Below are positions 16,113 through 24,761 of a DNA stretch of 64,000 nt, one piece after another (position 1 is the stretch's first letter; every line of letters starts with the position of its first letter). The notes below the pieces were generated by a model. The model was not told where the DNA came from. It made no database searches and saw only the letters and a program-made list of their open reading frames with translations. Made by a program: the position numbers and the translations under genes. Where the stretch lies: the NCBI RefSeq assembly GCF_016654115.1, contig NZ_JAEQAZ010000063.1:22089-86088 (forward strand), written 5' to 3'. The stretch comes from Streptomyces sp. MBT53 (lineage in GTDB: Bacteria > Actinomycetota > Actinomycetes > Streptomycetales > Streptomycetaceae).

Positions 16113-16369
16113 CGGTCGGTCTCCCGCTTCCGTTTCGGCCGTCGGACCTTGCGCACGGACAGCATGATGAGCAGGGGAGTGAGGGCGGAGCCCACGGCCA
16201 GTTGGGAGAGCGCCACGTCGGGGGCCTGGAGCACGGTGAACAGGACGGCCAGGACCGTACCGAGGACGGCCAGGACGAGTGCCTGCCGTGCGGGGTCGCG
16301 GGTGGCGACGGCCGCGGTCGCGGAGGCGGCGACCAGCAGCAGCGCCACGACGATCAGCGGATCATCCAC
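16109..16369 (-). CDS. MbhD/DUF4040-like antiporter module subunit
   Basis: 86 residues from GTG 16369, which overlaps the previous gene by 8 nt. Three hydrophobic helices and the motif TVLQAPDVALSQLAVGSALT, equivalent to the conserved PDVALTEAAVG block of MbhD and of the MrpA C-terminus. It is encoded separately because no MrpA is present. Confidence 0.78.
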   Translation of the reverse strand: MDDPLIVVALLLVAASATAAVATRDPARQALVLAVLGTVLAVLFTVLQAPDVALSQLAVGSALTPLLIMLSVRKVRRPKRKRETDR

Positions 16370-16814
16370 GCTGGCTCCCCGCGAAACCACCGGACAGGGC
16401 ACGGGAGGCGATGAGGTTCCCGCCGATCAACAGGGCGCCGACGACCAGGAGTTTGCCCAGCGCGCGGCCCGGACCCGTGGCCACGCACACGGCGATCACG
16501 ACGGCACCGCCGAACACCGCGACCGCGTACGTGACTCCCCATGCCCGCGGCGGATCGTCCGCCAAGTCCTCCGCGAGGATGCGGGCGAAGACGAGGGTGC
16601 CGACCGGGCCCAACAGGGCCAGGAGCAGGGCGAGATCGACGTACGACGGGCGGTCGTAGCCCTGGGCGAGGAGCAGCAGGGCGGGGCAGGCCAGCGAGGT
16701 GGACAGGTTCTGTGCGACGACCCGGCGGCGCAGCGGGCCCGTGGCGACGCCCCAGACCGCGGCTCCGACGCCCGCGCCGAGCGCGGCCGTCGTGGCGACG
16801 GTCCAGCCGTTCAC
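16362..16814 (-). CDS. fused MrpF-MrpG-like subunit
   Basis: 150 residues from GTG 16814 (GTGA overlap with the upstream stop). The N-terminal half resembles MrpF (VVAQNLSTSLACPALLLLAQ, SYVDLALLLALLGPVGTLVF). The C-terminal half resembles the end of MrpG (GKLLVVGALLIGGNLIASRA). Shorter than F plus G of classic Mrp systems (about 90 + 110 residues), so the G part is trimmed. Confidence 0.68.
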   Translation of the reverse strand: MNGWTVATTAALGAGVGAAVWGVATGPLRRRVVAQNLSTSLACPALLLLAQGYDRPSYVDLALLLALLGPVGTLVFARILAEDLADDPPRAWGVTYAVAVFGGAVVIAVCVATGPGRALGKLLVVGALLIGGNLIASRALSGGFAGSQRG

Positions 16815-16993
16815 CACCCGCTCACCGCGCGGTGCGTCCCCCAGGCCGCGAACGCGCCGACCAGCGCGGCGGACGCGCCCACGACGAGTTCCAGCGTGCT
16901 CACCGTGCTGATGAAGACCAGCCACAGCAGGGCGAGTACGGCCCACCAGGCCAGCACCTCGGCCAGGCCGAGGAGTGTCGTACGCCGGTTCAC
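16811..16993 (-). CDS. short MrpE-like membrane protein
   Basis: 60 residues, two membrane helices (VLAWWAVLALLWLVFIS and ELVVGASAALVGAFAAWGTH). First gene of the antiporter operon. Size and the STLELVVGASAALV segment fit a minimal MrpE (usually about 160 residues). The start context is weak and no sigma-B-type box is present upstream. Confidence 0.65.
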   Translation of the reverse strand: MNRRTTLLGLAEVLAWWAVLALLWLVFISTVSTLELVVGASAALVGAFAAWGTHRAVSGW

Positions 16994-17152
16994 CTGGCAC
17001 CTCCACCGACGAGGTCAACTCGCCCTGTTTGATTGGATATTTTCGCTACGGCATCCAAGCATCGTCGCTCGTCCACCCGAGGGCGACGCGCGACGACCTG
17101 GCAACCGAAGTGCCCTGAGAAGACGAAGGGAAACCGGTCACGCGCAGCGGAC

Positions 17153-17953
17153 TCAGGCCGCGTCGTGCATGACCTGATCCCGCAGTCGGTCGCAGCAGAG
17201 GGCGATCAGGCGGGAGACGTGCATCTGTGAGATGCCGAGCCGGTCGGCGATGGCGGCCTGTGTCATGCCGCGGAAGAAGCGCAGGTAGAGGATGGTCTGG
17301 TCGCGCTCCGAGAGTGCGTGGATACCGGGTTTGACGGCCTCGCGGTCGACGACGGTGTCCAGGGCCGGATCGGGTGCCCCGAGGGTGTCGCTGAGGGAAT
17401 ACGAGTACCCGCCCTCGCCGGAGGGCAGTTCCGCGTCCAGGGAGAGGGAGGTGAAGCTCTCCAGGGCGCCCAGCCCGATCAGGACGTCCTCCTCGCTGAG
17501 GCCGGCCTCGGCGGCGATCTCGGCGGTGGTGGGGCGTCGGCCCTGCACGGTCTGTGACAGGTCCTGGATGGCGAACCGCACCCGGTTGCGCAGTTCCTGC
17601 ACCCGGCGTGGCACGTGCACGGTCCACATGTAGTCGCGGAAGTGCCGTTTGATCTCGCCGGTGATGGTGGGCACGGCGTAGCTCTCGAAGGCGTTGCCGC
17701 GCGCGGGGTCGTACCGGTCGACGGCCTTGACCAGGCCCAGAGCCGCCACCTGGCGGAGGTCCTCGGAGCTTTCGCCCCGGTTGCGGAACTGCCCGGCGAG
17801 CCGGTCGGCCATGGGCAGCCACGCCACCACGATCTGGTCACGCACGGTGTCGTGCCGCGGACCGGGGGCGAGCAGGACGAGCAGACGGAAGGACTCCGCG
17901 GTGTCGGGGGCGTCGTCGTGCGGATGGTGTTTCGTGCTCGATCGGACAGACAT
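17153..17953 (-). CDS. SigB/SigF/SigG-family RNA polymerase sigma factor
   Basis: 266 residues. Region 2 is LRQVAALGLVKAVDRYDPAR with NAFESYAVPTITGEIKRHFR. Region 3 is VHVPRRVQELRNRVRFAIQD with RRPTTAEIAAEAGLSEEDVL. Region 4 is LSERDQTILYLRFFRGMTQA with AIADRLGISQMHVSRLI. This is the stress/sporulation sigma family of streptomycetes, usually controlled by anti-sigma kinases of the RsbW type. A GTTT-N15-GGGTAC promoter upstream suggests it transcribes itself or is controlled by a sibling. Confidence 0.9.
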   Translation of the reverse strand: MSVRSSTKHHPHDDAPDTAESFRLLVLLAPGPRHDTVRDQIVVAWLPMADRLAGQFRNRGESSEDLRQVAALGLVKAVDRYDPARGNAFESYAVPTITGEIKRHFRDYMWTVHVPRRVQELRNRVRFAIQDLSQTVQGRRPTTAEIAAEAGLSEEDVLIGLGALESFTSLSLDAELPSGEGGYSYSLSDTLGAPDPALDTVVDREAVKPGIHALSERDQTILYLRFFRGMTQAAIADRLGISQMHVSRLIALCCDRLRDQVMHDAA

Positions 17954-18088
17954 GGTGCCTCACCGCTTCCCCTGCATTGGGGCGGACGATCACCATGGGA
18001 AGTGCACTCGCCGTAGAGACAGGCACACCCGGTGCGACGACTCGTCGCTCCCACGGACGTGCCTCCTGTCCGAAGCACTGCTCTTCGG

Positions 18089-18113
18089 GTACCCCCGTCA
18101 ATCCGTGGCAAAC
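18089..18113 (-). promoter_or_regulatory. sigma-B-type promoter of the sigma-factor gene
   Basis: GTTT, exactly 15 nt, GGGTAC on the minus strand, 136 nt upstream of the sigma gene start. This is the best match to the consensus in the window. Confidence 0.65.
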
Positions 18114-18114
18114 A

Positions 18115-18360
18115 TCAGGTCGGACCCGGGGCAGGCAGGGGGACGTCGAGGAGGCGCGGGGCGCCGACCCCGATCGACGGGGCGGGGATTCGGGGCGAAG
18201 GCGCGGGATTCCCTGCCGGAAGCCGGGCGGGCTCGGTCGGCGCGACGGCCGGCGGGGGCCGCTCGGTGCTCTTGTCGGGCAGAACCAGCTCCTCGTATCT
18301 GCCCAGGGCGAGCAGCAGGCCGAGCATGAAGGGCGGAATGAGCACCGCGAGCACTGCCAT
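18115..18360 (-). CDS. 81-aa membrane-anchored proline-rich protein
   Basis: ATG 18360 with GAAGGA about 8 nt upstream. An N-terminal membrane helix (MAVLAVLIPPFMLGLLLALG) is followed by ERPPPAVAPTEPARLPAG and other proline-rich sequence. No family recognised. The sigma-factor promoter lies immediately beyond its stop. Confidence 0.6.
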   Translation of the reverse strand: MAVLAVLIPPFMLGLLLALGRYEELVLPDKSTERPPPAVAPTEPARLPAGNPAPSPRIPAPSIGVGAPRLLDVPLPAPGPT

Positions 18361-18445
18361 GACATGTCCTTCTTCGGGAAGCCGCGCGAGGGACGAGGCG
18401 CGAGTGTCCTCGAAGCGATGGCACAAACCTCCACGTCGGTCCTCC

Positions 18446-18470
18446 GTGTCGGTGTCCGGTCTACGGGTAC
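18446..18470 (+). promoter_or_regulatory. sigma-B-type promoter of the 18.6-kb gene pair
   Basis: GTGT, 15 nt, GGGTAC, 85 nt upstream of GTG 18556. Confidence 0.55.
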
Positions 18471-18555
18471 GCGGGTGCCACGGCCGAAGATCCGGGCGCT
18501 ACGGCGCCGACCGGCCTCCGCCCGCCTCGAACACCACGACACCGAGGAGAACCGT

Positions 18556-19215
18556 GTGACCTCGCTTCGCACCTTCGCGCGACCGGCCGTCCGCCGGCAG
18601 GAGACCGATGTCGGGGACGCGACGACCCGCTACCTGCTGTACGGGCTGCTGCCCGGCTGGTTCGTGCCGGGCCTGGCCGACTGGGTGATGCACCGGCGGA
18701 CCCGGATCGAGGACACCTCCGGCACGAAGGAGTCCCTGATCCACGCGCTGATGATGACCGAGGTCGGCATCCCCATCGCGCTGACCCTGCGCTACGAGGT
18801 CAACCCCCTTCTCCTCGCTGTGCAGTTGGGCGGCGCCACGGTCCACGAGGCGACCGCTCTGTGGGACGTACGGACGGCCGTGCGCAGCGAGCGCGAGGTC
18901 AAGCCGATCGAGCAGCACATCCACAGCTTCCTCGAATCGCTGCCCTTCGCCGCCCTCACGTCCCTGATGTGCCTGCACAGCGATCAGGTCAAGTCTCTTC
19001 TGGACGGCGGGCGTTCGGACCCGAACGCCTGGCGGCTGGTGCCGCGCGAGCGACTGCTGTCGCGCGGCTACCTCGCGGGCATCGCCGCAGGGATCGGCGC
19101 GTGCGTCCTGCTGCCGTACGGAGAGGAACTGCTGCGCTGCCGACGAGCTGCCCGGACCCGCCGAAAGCCGGCCCGGGACGAAACCACCTGGCAAGCCACC
19201 CAAGGAGAGGGATGA
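18556..19215 (+). CDS. conserved integral membrane protein of unknown function
   Basis: 219 residues from GTG 18556 with GAGGAG upstream. It has hydrophobic segments around YLLYGLLPGWFVPGLADWVM, IPIALTLRYEVNPLLLAVQL, SLPFAALTSLMCLH and GYLAGIAAGIGACVLLPYGE, with conserved-looking histidines (MHRRTRIED, ATVHEATALWDV, EQHIHSFLE). It is 4-nt coupled to the PfpI gene. No named family. Confidence 0.7.
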   Translation: MTSLRTFARPAVRRQETDVGDATTRYLLYGLLPGWFVPGLADWVMHRRTRIEDTSGTKESLIHALMMTEVGIPIALTLRYEVNPLLLAVQLGGATVHEATALWDVRTAVRSEREVKPIEQHIHSFLESLPFAALTSLMCLHSDQVKSLLDGGRSDPNAWRLVPRERLLSRGYLAGIAAGIGACVLLPYGEELLRCRRAARTRRKPARDETTWQATQGEG

Positions 19216-19766
19216 CCATGCGTATCGCGTTCCTGATGGCGCCCGAAGGCGTCGAGCAGATCGAACTGACCGAGCCGTGGCGGGCGGTCACCGACCAGGG
19301 CCACGAGACGGTTCTCGTGTCGACGGAGCCCGGACAGATCCAGGCGTTCGACCATCTGGACAAGGCCGACGCGTTCCCGGTGCAGATGGTGGCGCGCGAG
19401 GCGTCGGCCGAGGCGTTCGACGGTCTTGTCCTGCCCGGCGGGGTCGCCAATCCCGACCTGCTGCGCACCGACGAGGACGCCGTGTCGTTCGTACGGGACT
19501 TCTTCGATCTGGGTCGGCCGGTCGCCGCGATCTGTCACGCGCCGTGGACGCTGGTGGAGGCGGGCGTGGTCCCGGGTCGCACGCTGACCTCGTGGCCGAG
19601 CCTGCGCACGGACATCGAGAACGCGGGCGGCACCTGGGTCGACGAACAGGTACGCGTCTGCGACGACGGGCCCAACACCCTGGTCACCAGCCGTAAGCCG
19701 GATGACCTGAAGGCGTTCTGCGAAGCGCTGCTCACGGAGTTCGCCAAGGCCCGGCACGAGGTCTGA
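19212..19766 (+). CDS. DJ-1/PfpI family protein
   Basis: 184 residues, ATGA overlap with the upstream stop. MRIAFLMAPEGVEQIELTEP, GLVLPGGVANPDLLR and the nucleophile elbow AICHAPWTLVEAG (Cys) define the PfpI/YhbO-type glutamine-amidotransferase-like fold, whose members act as stress-related proteases, glyoxalases or deglycases. It carries TLTSWPSLRTDIENAGGTWV, typical of the PfpI subgroup. Confidence 0.88.
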   Translation: MTMRIAFLMAPEGVEQIELTEPWRAVTDQGHETVLVSTEPGQIQAFDHLDKADAFPVQMVAREASAEAFDGLVLPGGVANPDLLRTDEDAVSFVRDFFDLGRPVAAICHAPWTLVEAGVVPGRTLTSWPSLRTDIENAGGTWVDEQVRVCDDGPNTLVTSRKPDDLKAFCEALLTEFAKARHEV

Positions 19767-19782
19767 TGCGCACTGGCCGGAC

Positions 19783-19807
19783 GTTAGTCGCCTCGATCAC
19801 CGGGCAC
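19783..19807 (+). promoter_or_regulatory. sigma-B-type promoter variant before the FAD/FeS gene
   Basis: GTTA, 15 nt, GGGCAC then TCG, 60 nt upstream of GTG 19867. It may begin the five-gene metabolic operon that ends at 28728. Confidence 0.45.
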
Positions 19808-19866
19808 TCGACCCACGGCAACCGAGCGGCCCTCCGCCTCGGGGCCCTCGCCGAGGGGAGTCGACG

Positions 19867-22800
19867 GTGACCGAGGCACGACGATCCGAAACGGCACTGG
19901 ACACCCGTGCCCTGGAGCAGGCGCTCCGCGCACGGGTCGACGGCGAGGTCCGGTTCGACGCGGGCAGCCGGGGCGCCTACGCCACGGACGGCTCGAACTA
20001 CCGCCAGGTCCCGATCGGGGTCGTCGTCCCGCACACGATCGACGCCGGCGCCGAAGTTGTCGCCGTTTGCGCCGAGTTCGGGGCGCCGGTGCTCTCGCGG
20101 GGCGGCGGGACGAGCCTGGGCGGCCAGTGCACCAATACCGCCGTGGTCATCGACTGGACCAAGTACTGCCACAAGGTGCTCTCCATCGACCCCGACCGGC
20201 GCGTCTGCGTCGTCGAACCCGGCATCGTGCTCGACGAGCTCAACCGCCAACTCGCCGATCACCGGCTCCAGTTCGGCCCCAAGCCGTCCACCCACAGCCA
20301 CTGCTCGCTCGGCGGCATGATCGGCAACAACTCCTGCGGCGGCTCCGCCCAGGCGTACGGCAAGACCGTCGACAACGTCCGGCGCCTGGAGATCCTCACC
20401 TACGACGGCACCCGCTGCTGGGTCGGCCCCACGACGGACGACGAGTACGAGGCGATCATCGCGGCCGGCGGCCGACGCGCCGAGATCCATCAGGGGCTGC
20501 GGCAGATCATCGACCGCACGATGGCGGACGTGCGGCGCGGATTCCCCCGCATCCCGCGCCGCGTCTCCGGATACAACCTCGACTCACTCCTCCCCGAGAA
20601 CGGCTTCGACGTGGCCCGCGCGCTCGTCGGCAGCGAGGGCACGCTCGTCACCGTCCTGCGCGCCGAACTCGACCTCGTCCCCCTCCCGCCGTACGAAGCC
20701 CTCCTCGTCCTCGGCTACGACGACATCTGCTCGGCGGCCGACGACGTGCCCCGACTGCTCAAGCACAGCAGCCCGACCCAACTGGAGGCGCTCGACGGGC
20801 GGATGGCCCAGTTGATGCGCGAAGAGGGCGCCTATCTCGACTCGTTGAGCGAGCTCCCGGAGGGCGAGAGCTGGCTCCTGCTCCAGTTCACCGGGGACCG
20901 CCAGGACGAAGTCGACGAACAGGGACGGGAGTTGATCCGGGCGCTCGGACGCGACGAGAGGGATCCGTCGGTCGCGTTCTCCGACGACCCGGCGCGCGAG
21001 CGAAAGATGCTCAAGGCCCGCGAGGCCGGACTCGGCGTCACCGCACGCCCGCCGGACGGCCGGGAGACCTGGGAGGGCTGGGAGGACTCGGCCGTGGCAC
21101 CCGAAGTCCTCGGCGACTATCTGCGCGACCTGAAGAAGCTCTTCGGGGACTTCGGCTACGACCATCCTTCCCTGTACGGGCACTTCGGACAGGGCTGTGT
21201 CCACACGCGGATCCCCTTCGAACTCACCACCGCCGAAGGCGTCGCGAACTTCCGGGAGTTCCTCTTCCGGGCGGCCGATCTGGTGGCCTCCTACGGTGGT
21301 TCGCTCTCGGGCGAGCACGGCGACGGGCAGGCGCGCGGCGAACTGCTGCCGCGCATGTACGGGGAGTCGGTCGTGGCCGCCTTCGGGCAGATGAAGGCCC
21401 TCTTCGACCCGGACAACCGGATGAACCCCGGCAAGGTCGTCGCCCCGTACCGCGTCGACGAGAACCTGCGGCTGGGACCCCTGTGGCGGCCGGACAGCCA
21501 CGACACGCACTTCAGTTATCCCGACGACGACCACTCCTTCGACCGGGCGGTGCTGCGCTGTGTCGGCATCGGCAACTGCCGTACGCACGAAGGCGGGGTG
21601 ATGTGCCCCTCCTACCGGGCGACCGGCGAGGAGGAGCACTCCACGCGCGGGCGAGCCCGGCTGCTGTTCGAGATGCTCGGCGGGCACGCGGACTCCGCGA
21701 TCACGGACGGCTGGCGCTCCACCGAGGTCCGTGACGCCCTGGACCTCTGCCTGGCCTGCAAGGGCTGCAAGTCCGACTGCCCGGTCGGGGTCGACATGGC
21801 CACCTACAAAGCCGAGTTCCTCTCCCACCACTACGAGGGACGCCTGCGGCCGGCCGCGCACTACTCCATGGGCTGGCTGCCGGTATGGGCGCGGCTGTCG
21901 CGACTGGCACCCCCGCTGGTGAACGCCGCGCTCGGCGCGCCGGGGATCGCCGGTCTCGGCAAGCGCCTCGCGGGCGTGGCCGTGGAGCGCGACGCGCCGG
22001 TCTTCGCCGAGGAGTCCTTCGTGCAGTGGTGGCGGGCTCGCGGGAATGCCGACCCCGATCCGGCCGACCCACGCACCGTCCTGCTGTGGCCCGACACCTT
22101 CAGCACCTACTTCCACCCGGGCGTCGCCAAGTCCGCGGTCCGGGTCCTGGAAGACGCCGGATTCAACGTCGCCGTCCCCACCCGTACCGTGTGCTGCGGC
22201 CTCACCTGGATCTCCACCGGCCAACTCACCACCGCCAAGAGGGTGTTGGGGAACACGCTCGACGTGCTGCGGCCCTGGTTGGAGGCGGGCACTCCCGTCA
22301 TCGGACTCGAACCTTCCTGTACGGCCGTATTCCGCGCCGACGCCCCCGAGTTGCTGCCCGACGACCAGGATGTGCGGCGCCTGGCAGGGCAGTTCAGGAC
22401 GTTCGCCGAGCAACTCCTCAACCACGCACCGGAAGACTGGCGGCCCCCGACCCTCACCAGGGCGGCGACCGTGCAGACCCACTGCCACCAGCACGCGGTG
22501 ACGAAGGACGACGCCGACCGCGAGCTGATGCGACGGGCCGGGATCGACGCCGATGTGCTGGACGCCGGTTGCTGCGGCCTGGCCGGCAACTTCGGCTTCG
22601 AGCAAGGCCATTACGACCTGTCGATGACCGTGGCGGAACAAGGCGTGCTGCCCGCCGTACGGGACACTGCCCCCAGCGCGCTCGTCCTCGCCGACGGCTT
22701 CAGCTGCCGTACGCAGATCGAGCAGGGCGACACCGGCCGCCGCGCCCTGCACCTGGCCGAGGCCCTGGCGCTCGCCCTCGACGGACACCACCTGCCCGCC

Positions 22801-22938
22801 GACCACCCCGAGAAACTCGCCGACCGGCCCGAGCGCTCCGCCCGCGACGGCCGTCTGCTGATCTCGGCCGCCGCTGTGCTCGGGGCAGCGGCGGCCGTCG
22901 GGGCCTATCGGCTCCGCAACCGCCCATCAGCGCGATGA
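19867..22938 (+). CDS. FAD-binding and 4Fe-4S/CCG-domain dehydrogenase (D-lactate/glycolate dehydrogenase-like)
   Basis: 1023 residues from GTG 19867 with GAGGGGAG upstream. Residues ~40-270 form a PCMH FAD-binding domain (LSRGGGTSLGGQC, GGMIGNNSCGG). Residues ~280-530 form the FAD-oxidase C-domain (YGGSLSGEHGDGQARGELLP). Two 4Fe-4S clusters follow (CVGIGNCRTHEGGVMCPSY, CLACKGCKSDCPVG), then two CCG domains (CCGLTWISTG, CCGLAGNFGFE). It resembles GlcD/GlcF-type fusions that oxidise 2-hydroxy acids and pass electrons to the quinone pool. The C-terminus ends in a hydrophobic helix plus RLRNR, possibly a membrane anchor. Confidence 0.88.
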   Translation: MTEARRSETALDTRALEQALRARVDGEVRFDAGSRGAYATDGSNYRQVPIGVVVPHTIDAGAEVVAVCAEFGAPVLSRGGGTSLGGQCTNTAVVIDWTKYCHKVLSIDPDRRVCVVEPGIVLDELNRQLADHRLQFGPKPSTHSHCSLGGMIGNNSCGGSAQAYGKTVDNVRRLEILTYDGTRCWVGPTTDDEYEAIIAAGGRRAEIHQGLRQIIDRTMADVRRGFPRIPRRVSGYNLDSLLPENGFDVARALVGSEGTLVTVLRAELDLVPLPPYEALLVLGYDDICSAADDVPRLLKHSSPTQLEALDGRMAQLMREEGAYLDSLSELPEGESWLLLQFTGDRQDEVDEQGRELIRALGRDERDPSVAFSDDPARERKMLKAREAGLGVTARPPDGRETWEGWEDSAVAPEVLGDYLRDLKKLFGDFGYDHPSLYGHFGQGCVHTRIPFELTTAEGVANFREFLFRAADLVASYGGSLSGEHGDGQARGELLPRMYGESVVAAFGQMKALFDPDNRMNPGKVVAPYRVDENLRLGPLWRPDSHDTHFSYPDDDHSFDRAVLRCVGIGNCRTHEGGVMCPSYRATGEEEHSTRGRARLLFEMLGGHADSAITDGWRSTEVRDALDLCLACKGCKSDCPVGVDMATYKAEFLSHHYEGRLRPAAHYSMGWLPVWARLSRLAPPLVNAALGAPGIAGLGKRLAGVAVERDAPVFAEESFVQWWRARGNADPDPADPRTVLLWPDTFSTYFHPGVAKSAVRVLEDAGFNVAVPTRTVCCGLTWISTGQLTTAKRVLGNTLDVLRPWLEAGTPVIGLEPSCTAVFRADAPELLPDDQDVRRLAGQFRTFAEQLLNHAPEDWRPPTLTRAATVQTHCHQHAVTKDDADRELMRRAGIDADVLDAGCCGLAGNFGFEQGHYDLSMTVAEQGVLPAVRDTAPSALVLADGFSCRTQIEQGDTGRRALHLAEALALALDGHHLPADHPEKLADRPERSARDGRLLISAAAVLGAAAAVGAYRLRNRPSAR

Positions 22939-22949
22939 AGGGAACTCCC

Positions 22950-24761
22950 GTGTCCGTCAAGGTGTCCGACTACGTACTCCAGCGGCTCCGCGAATGGGAC
23001 GTCGACCACGTCTTCGCCTACGCGGGCGACGGCATCAACGGCCTCCTCGCCGCCTGGGGCCGCTCCGACAACAAGCCGAAGTTCGTGCAGTCGCGGCACG
23101 AGGAGATGTCCGCGTTCGAGGCGGTCGGCTACGCCAAGTTCTCCGGCAAGGTCGGTGTCTGCGCGGCGACTTCGGGCCCTGGCGCGATCCACCTCCTCAA
23201 CGGTCTCTACGACGCGAAGCTCGACCACGTCCCGGTCGTGGCGATCGTCGGACAGACCAACCGCAGTGCCATGGGCGGCAGTTACCAGCAGGAGGTCGAT
23301 CTGCTGAGCCTCTACAAAGACGTCGCCTCCGAGTACTGCGAGATGGTCACCGTTCCCGAGCAACTGCCCAACGTCATCGACCGCGCGATGCGCACCGCGT
23401 ACGCGAAGCGGACCGTGACGGCGATCGTCATCCCCGCCGATGTGCAGGAGTTGACCTACTCGGAGCCCACCCACGCTTTCAAGATGGTGCCGTCAAGCCT
23501 CGGTCTGACGCACTCCGCGCCGGTGCCGCCGGCGGCCGAACTCGCGCGCGCCGTCGAGGTGTTGGACGAGGGGGAGCAGGTCGCGATCCTGATCGGGCAG
23601 GGTGCGCGCGGTGCCCGGGCCGAGGTGGAGGAGATCGCCGAGGTGCTCAGTGCCGGGGTGGCGAAGGCGCTGCTCGGCAAGGACGCGCTGCCGGACGATC
23701 TGCCGTACGTCACGGGCTCGATCGGCCTGCTCGGCACCCGCGCCTCCTACGAGATGATGCGGGACTGCGACACGCTGCTCGTGATCGGCTCCAGCTTCCC
23801 GTACACGCAGTTCCTGCCGGAGTTCGGGCAGACCCGGGCCGTGCAGATCGACGTCGACCCGTTCATGATCGGGCTGCGCTACCCCTTCGAGGTCAACCTC
23901 GTCGGGGACGCGAAGGAGACCCTCCGGGCCCTGCTGCCGCAGTTGAAGCCGAAGAAGCACGGCTCGTGGCGCAAGAAGACCGAGATGGCGACGGCCCGTT
24001 GGTGGGACGTGATGGAGCGGCGGGCCGCTGTGGACGCGGACCCGATCAACCCCGAGTACGTCGTCCACACGCTCGACGCGCTCCTGCCGGACGACATCAT
24101 CCTGGCCGCCGACTCCGGCTCCGCCGCCAACTGGTACGCCCGGCACCTGCGGATGCGCGGGAACATGCGCGGCTCACTGTCCGGCACGCTGGCCACCATG
24201 GGGCCGGGGGTGCCGTACGTCATCGGCGCGAAATTCGCCCACCCGAGCCGTCCGGCGCTGGCGATCGTCGGGGACGGGGCGATGCAGATGAACGGCCTGG
24301 CCGAACTCATCACCGCCGCCAAGTACTGGCCCGAGTGGGAGGACCCGAGGCTGATCGTCGCGGTCCTCAACAACCAGGATCTGAACCAGGTGACGTGGGA
24401 GATGCGGGCCATGGCCGGGGCCCCGCAGTTCCTGCCCTCCCAGGCGCTCCCGGACGTGCCGTACGCCGACTTCGCCCGCTCGATCGGCCTCGGCGGGGTG
24501 CGGGTGGAGAAGCCGGCGGAGGTGGAGGAGGCGTGGCAACGGGCGCTCGGCGCCGACCGGCCGTTCGTCATCGACTTCCGGACCGACCCCGCCGTACCGC
24601 CGATCCCCCCGCACGCGACCCTCGACCAGATCGAGGCCGCCGCCTCGGCCGTCCTCAAGGGCGACAGCGACCGGGCGGGCATGATCCGGCAGGGGTTGAA
24701 GGCGAAGGTGCAGGACATGCTGCCCGGCGGCAAGCGGCGCCAGGACAAACCGGGGGAGTGA
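22950..24761 (+). CDS. thiamine-pyrophosphate-dependent enzyme, pyruvate oxidase/acetolactate synthase-like
   Basis: 603 residues from GTG 22950 (AAGGGAA 7 nt upstream); ATG 22935, overlapping the previous stop, is an alternative. It has the catalytic glutamate in QSRHEEMSAFEAVGYAKFSG, the central FAD/DHS-like domain (AILIGQGARGARAEVEEIAE), and the TPP motif from GDGAMQMNGLAELI to VAVLNNQDLNQV. Closest in layout to actinobacterial thiamine-pyrophosphate-requiring or pyruvate-dehydrogenase-quinone-like proteins. Together with the upstream hydroxy-acid dehydrogenase it suggests pyruvate/2-oxoacid turnover feeding the respiratory chain. Confidence 0.86.
   Translation: MSVKVSDYVLQRLREWDVDHVFAYAGDGINGLLAAWGRSDNKPKFVQSRHEEMSAFEAVGYAKFSGKVGVCAATSGPGAIHLLNGLYDAKLDHVPVVAIVGQTNRSAMGGSYQQEVDLLSLYKDVASEYCEMVTVPEQLPNVIDRAMRTAYAKRTVTAIVIPADVQELTYSEPTHAFKMVPSSLGLTHSAPVPPAAELARAVEVLDEGEQVAILIGQGARGARAEVEEIAEVLSAGVAKALLGKDALPDDLPYVTGSIGLLGTRASYEMMRDCDTLLVIGSSFPYTQFLPEFGQTRAVQIDVDPFMIGLRYPFEVNLVGDAKETLRALLPQLKPKKHGSWRKKTEMATARWWDVMERRAAVDADPINPEYVVHTLDALLPDDIILAADSGSAANWYARHLRMRGNMRGSLSGTLATMGPGVPYVIGAKFAHPSRPALAIVGDGAMQMNGLAELITAAKYWPEWEDPRLIVAVLNNQDLNQVTWEMRAMAGAPQFLPSQALPDVPYADFARSIGLGGVRVEKPAEVEEAWQRALGADRPFVIDFRTDPAVPPIPPHATLDQIEAAASAVLKGDSDRAGMIRQGLKAKVQDMLPGGKRRQDKPGE

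Noticed and set aside
20584..22806. 740-aa minus-strand frame
   Set aside because: Exactly opposite the FAD/FeS dehydrogenase, with no recognisable motif.
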